Positions 5,607 to 6,614 of a stretch of DNA of 6,614 nucleotides are shown here, one piece after another. The stretch covers positions 1 to 6,614 of the forward strand of contig JAQUUB010000173.1 in the NCBI GenBank assembly GCA_028694115.1, in the 5' to 3' direction. Under the pieces are notes generated by a model that was not told the origin of the DNA, searched no databases, and was given only the letters and a program-made list of their open reading frames with translations. The translations under genes and the position numbers were made by a program. Source of the DNA: Lachnospiraceae bacterium. GTDB lineage: Bacteria; Bacillota_A; Clostridia; Lachnospirales; Lachnospiraceae. Positions within the stretch are counted from its first letter, which is position 1. Each line of letters starts with the position of its first letter.

Positions 5607-5726
5607 CTAGTTTCCACCTTGTAGATGCTGCCTTACTAATATTTTACCTATCATCATACCTATTGACAACAAGTAATCTATATTCGAATTTCTCCGAATA
5701 GCTCGTCCCACATCTGAACAGGACAT
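5607..5726 (-). CDS. Possible 39-aa small ORF after Xre regulator 3
   Basis: An ATG 2 nt after the stop codon of Xre regulator 3 opens a 39-codon frame (MSCSDVGRAIRRNSNIDYLL...), ending TAG at 5607. The product would have a basic N-terminal part and a hydrophobic LLSIGMMIGKILV stretch. The position suggests coupling to the regulator. However, the ribosome-binding site is weak (GAAAG) and the promoter of the 416-aa gene lies inside the ORF. It may be a chance frame. Confidence 0.35.
   Translation of the reverse strand: MSCSDVGRAIRRNSNIDYLLSIGMMIGKILVRQHLQGGN
5641..5669 (-). promoter_or_regulatory. Promoter of the 416-aa gene
   Basis: The minus strand has TTGTCA (5669-5664), a 17-bp spacer and TAAAAT (5646-5641), each one base from consensus. 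The predicted leader is about 125 nt. The spacer region contains a 7-bp direct repeat ATAGGTA (plus-strand TACCTAT at 5645-5651 and 5657-5663), which could be a regulator site. Confidence 0.6.
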
Positions 5727-5728
5727 CT

Positions 5729-6067
5729 TTACTTTCTCATAAATAACTTTATCATCTGTTCTACACTTTTTAGTTCATCCAAATCACATTCTGATAATAT
5801 TTTATTGATAGTACTAAGCAATTCGATTTTCGTTTCGTTATTTACATTATTTCCAAAGTACAAATAATCTGATGTAACATCAAAGATTTCGCAAATGTGT
5901 ACCACATGTTCAGGCATACACATTCCCTTTCCGTTTTCCATTCTTGATATACTATCACTAGATAAGAACAACAAGTCCGCTAAAGTCTCCTGTGTCATTC
6001 CACTTTCTTTTCTTAACTTCTTGATTCTAGCTCCAAATTCTACTGCGTCATAATTTTTCTCAAACAT
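5729..6067 (-). CDS. Xre-family helix-turn-helix regulator 3
   Basis: This is an intact 112-aa paralogue of the regulators at 717-1067 and 3493-3848. The HTH spans about residues 9-65, with SGMTQETLADLLFLSSDSIS and MENGKGMCMPEHVV, followed by FDVTSDYLYFG. The C-terminal region (about 80-112) is helical and less conserved, which suggests a different partner or dimer preference. The recognition helix S-S-D-S-I-S-R-M-E-N differs from regulator 1 at few positions, so operators may overlap. AAAAGGAT lies about 9 nt before the ATG. The gene is preceded by a structured leader ending in a terminator (6152-6206), so attenuation is likely. A transcriptional repressor role is known for the family; the targets are inferred to be local. 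Confidence 0.9.
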   Translation of the reverse strand: MFEKNYDAVEFGARIKKLRKESGMTQETLADLLFLSSDSISRMENGKGMCMPEHVVHICEIFDVTSDYLYFGNNVNNETKIELLSTINKILSECDLDELKSVEQMIKLFMRK

Positions 6068-6151
6068 CTTTAATCCATCCTTTTCGTTTTTCTGCGGCTA
6101 GAAACGCATAAGGATGAAAAATTACTCTTAAATCTTATTTATTTTTTGCAC

Positions 6152-6206
6152 AAAAAAAGACGCACGAGAAAGTCCAGTCCTTAAACTGGTTTCTTTCCCA
6201 TGCGTC
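6152..6206 (-). terminator. Intrinsic terminator in the leader of Xre regulator 3
   Basis: GACGCA (6159-6164) pairs with TGCGTC (6201-6206). Inside it, GAAAG/CTTTC-type pairs and CCAG/CTGG (6174-6177 with 6186-6189) extend the stem with a few mismatches. On the minus strand TTTTTTT follows directly (6158-6152). About 84 nt remain before the ATG of Xre regulator 3, with no convincing promoter in between. Confidence 0.75.
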
Positions 6207-6207
6207 C

Positions 6208-6255
6208 ACGGTGAGTCCGTCTTAGCAAGCATCAGCCCTGCCGTAATTCAATACG
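6208..6255 (-). ncRNA. Structured leader segment upstream of Xre regulator 3
   Basis: Three consecutive hairpins fit the minus-strand RNA: CGTA-TTGAAT-TACG (6255-6242), GCAGG-GCTGATG-CTTGC (6241-6225, needing a G-U pair and so favoured on this strand) and ACGG-ACTCA-CCGT (6220-6208). They lead directly into the terminator at 6206-6152. This layout resembles an attenuating cis-regulatory RNA. A published candidate called the HTH-XRE RNA motif is known from Clostridiales upstream of such genes; whether this is a member cannot be decided by eye. It could also be a small independent RNA. Confidence 0.4.
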
Positions 6256-6293
6256 TCTCCCATATCATGAGGCCTTCATTAAATTGTCTTTGT

Positions 6294-6322
6294 TACATAG
6301 CAATTACTATATCTGATGTTAA
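6294..6322 (-). promoter_or_regulatory. Weak candidate promoter for the Xre regulator 3 leader
   Basis: The minus strand has TTAACA (6322-6317, five of six consensus bases) and TATGTA (6299-6294, a poor -10) 17 bp apart, between the Zn-ribbon gene's stop and the leader hairpins. The position is right for starting the leader RNA, but the -10 is weak. Confidence 0.3.
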
Positions 6323-6340
6323 CTTTGCTCTGATTTTTTT

Positions 6341-6559
6341 TTAGATATATACTTTCCCTTCTTTATCTGCTCTGGCAATTAACATTTCTTCTGTGTACTT
6401 TTTAAGTACCATTACTCTAGTACATCTATTTGTATGGCATCTGATAATCATCCCAGGCAAAACAGGTGCATCATTATTACCCGTAATTAAATATGCCATT
6501 TTCATACTTTTTCTACATTTCTTACAATAAAATTCAATTTGTTTTAATTCTCTCATCAT
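6341..6559 (-). CDS. 72-aa cysteine-rich, zinc-ribbon-like protein
   Basis: This small protein has C12-x2-C15 (YCKKCRK) and C41-H-x3-C46 (RCHTNRCTRVMV), spaced like a four-cysteine zinc ribbon, plus a charged C-terminal tail. Short proteins of this type are common in mobile elements of clostridia and usually bind nucleic acid or proteins; no specific function can be given. AAAGGAG lies 8 nt before the first of two adjacent ATGs, which favours 6559 as the start. The preceding gene probably ends just upstream. A run of As follows the stop on the minus strand. Confidence 0.75.
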   Translation of the reverse strand: MMRELKQIEFYCKKCRKSMKMAYLITGNNDAPVLPGMIIRCHTNRCTRVMVLKKYTEEMLIARADKEGKVYI

Positions 6560-6572
6560 TCAGTCTGCTCCT

Positions 6573-6614
6573 TTACAATACAAAATCATCAGTAACATTT
6601 TGTACTTGAAAGGA
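6573..6614 (-). CDS. C-terminal end of a possible upstream gene
   Basis: On the minus strand, 13 codons (SFQVQNVTDDFVL) open from the right edge and end in TAA at 6575-6573. The stop overlaps the AAAGGAG of the next gene, a common operon junction. Another frame, ending TGA at 6560 directly before the ATG, is also open to the edge, so the choice is uncertain. No family can be assigned. Confidence 0.3.
   Translation of the reverse strand, partial: SFQVQNVTDDFVL

Noticed and set aside
5681..5700. Inverted repeat TATTCG...CGAATA
   Set aside because: The 6-bp stem has no T-tract on either strand and lies inside a possible ORF; no function can be supported.

Overview
The window is AT-rich. Every gene I can support lies on the minus strand, with strong AGGAGG-type ribosome-binding sites and tight or overlapping gene junctions. 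Base composition, the small Xre-type regulators (C-terminal signature S/T-D-x-LYFG) and the Zn-ribbon and resolvase-like small proteins suggest a low-GC Firmicute, most likely a clostridial (Lachnospiraceae-like) gut organism. It reads as accessory DNA, probably part of an integrative mobile element. No integrase, relaxase or attachment site is visible, so that part is inference.

Read in the direction of transcription (right to left), the layout is as follows. (i) A possible upstream gene end and a 72-aa CxxC/CxxxxC protein (6341-6559). (ii) A structured leader ending in a U-tract terminator (6152-6255), then Xre regulator 3 (5729-6067) and a possible 39-aa ORF. (iii) A good promoter (5641-5669) for an unrecognised 416-aa protein (4260-5510), which ends in an intrinsic terminator; next an 84-aa unknown (3920-4174) and a frameshifted Xre regulator 2 (3493-3848). 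(iv) A perfect-consensus promoter (TTGACA-17-TATAAT) bracketed by two exact 22-bp direct repeats, driving an overlapping three-gene operon: a half-size type I specificity (HsdS-like) protein, an HsdM-like methyltransferase whose NPPF motif has become APPL, and a 60-aa protein. (v) A 17-bp terminator hairpin whose U-tract abuts the Shine-Dalgarno (SD) sequence of Xre regulator 1 (717-1067). (vi) A leader with a possible SD-sequestering switch, then a resolvase-domain-like protein that has lost two active-site arginines (139-555), overlapping by one base a gene that runs off the left edge.

The three Xre proteins are paralogues with nearly the same recognition helix. The most interesting unit is the operator-bracketed operon encoding an S/M complex that may bind DNA without methylating it; no HsdR restriction subunit is present in the window. 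A recurring theme is regulatory hairpins placed inside 5' leaders, where there is no room for a promoter between terminator and start codon. This suggests control by readthrough or attenuation in addition to Xre repression.
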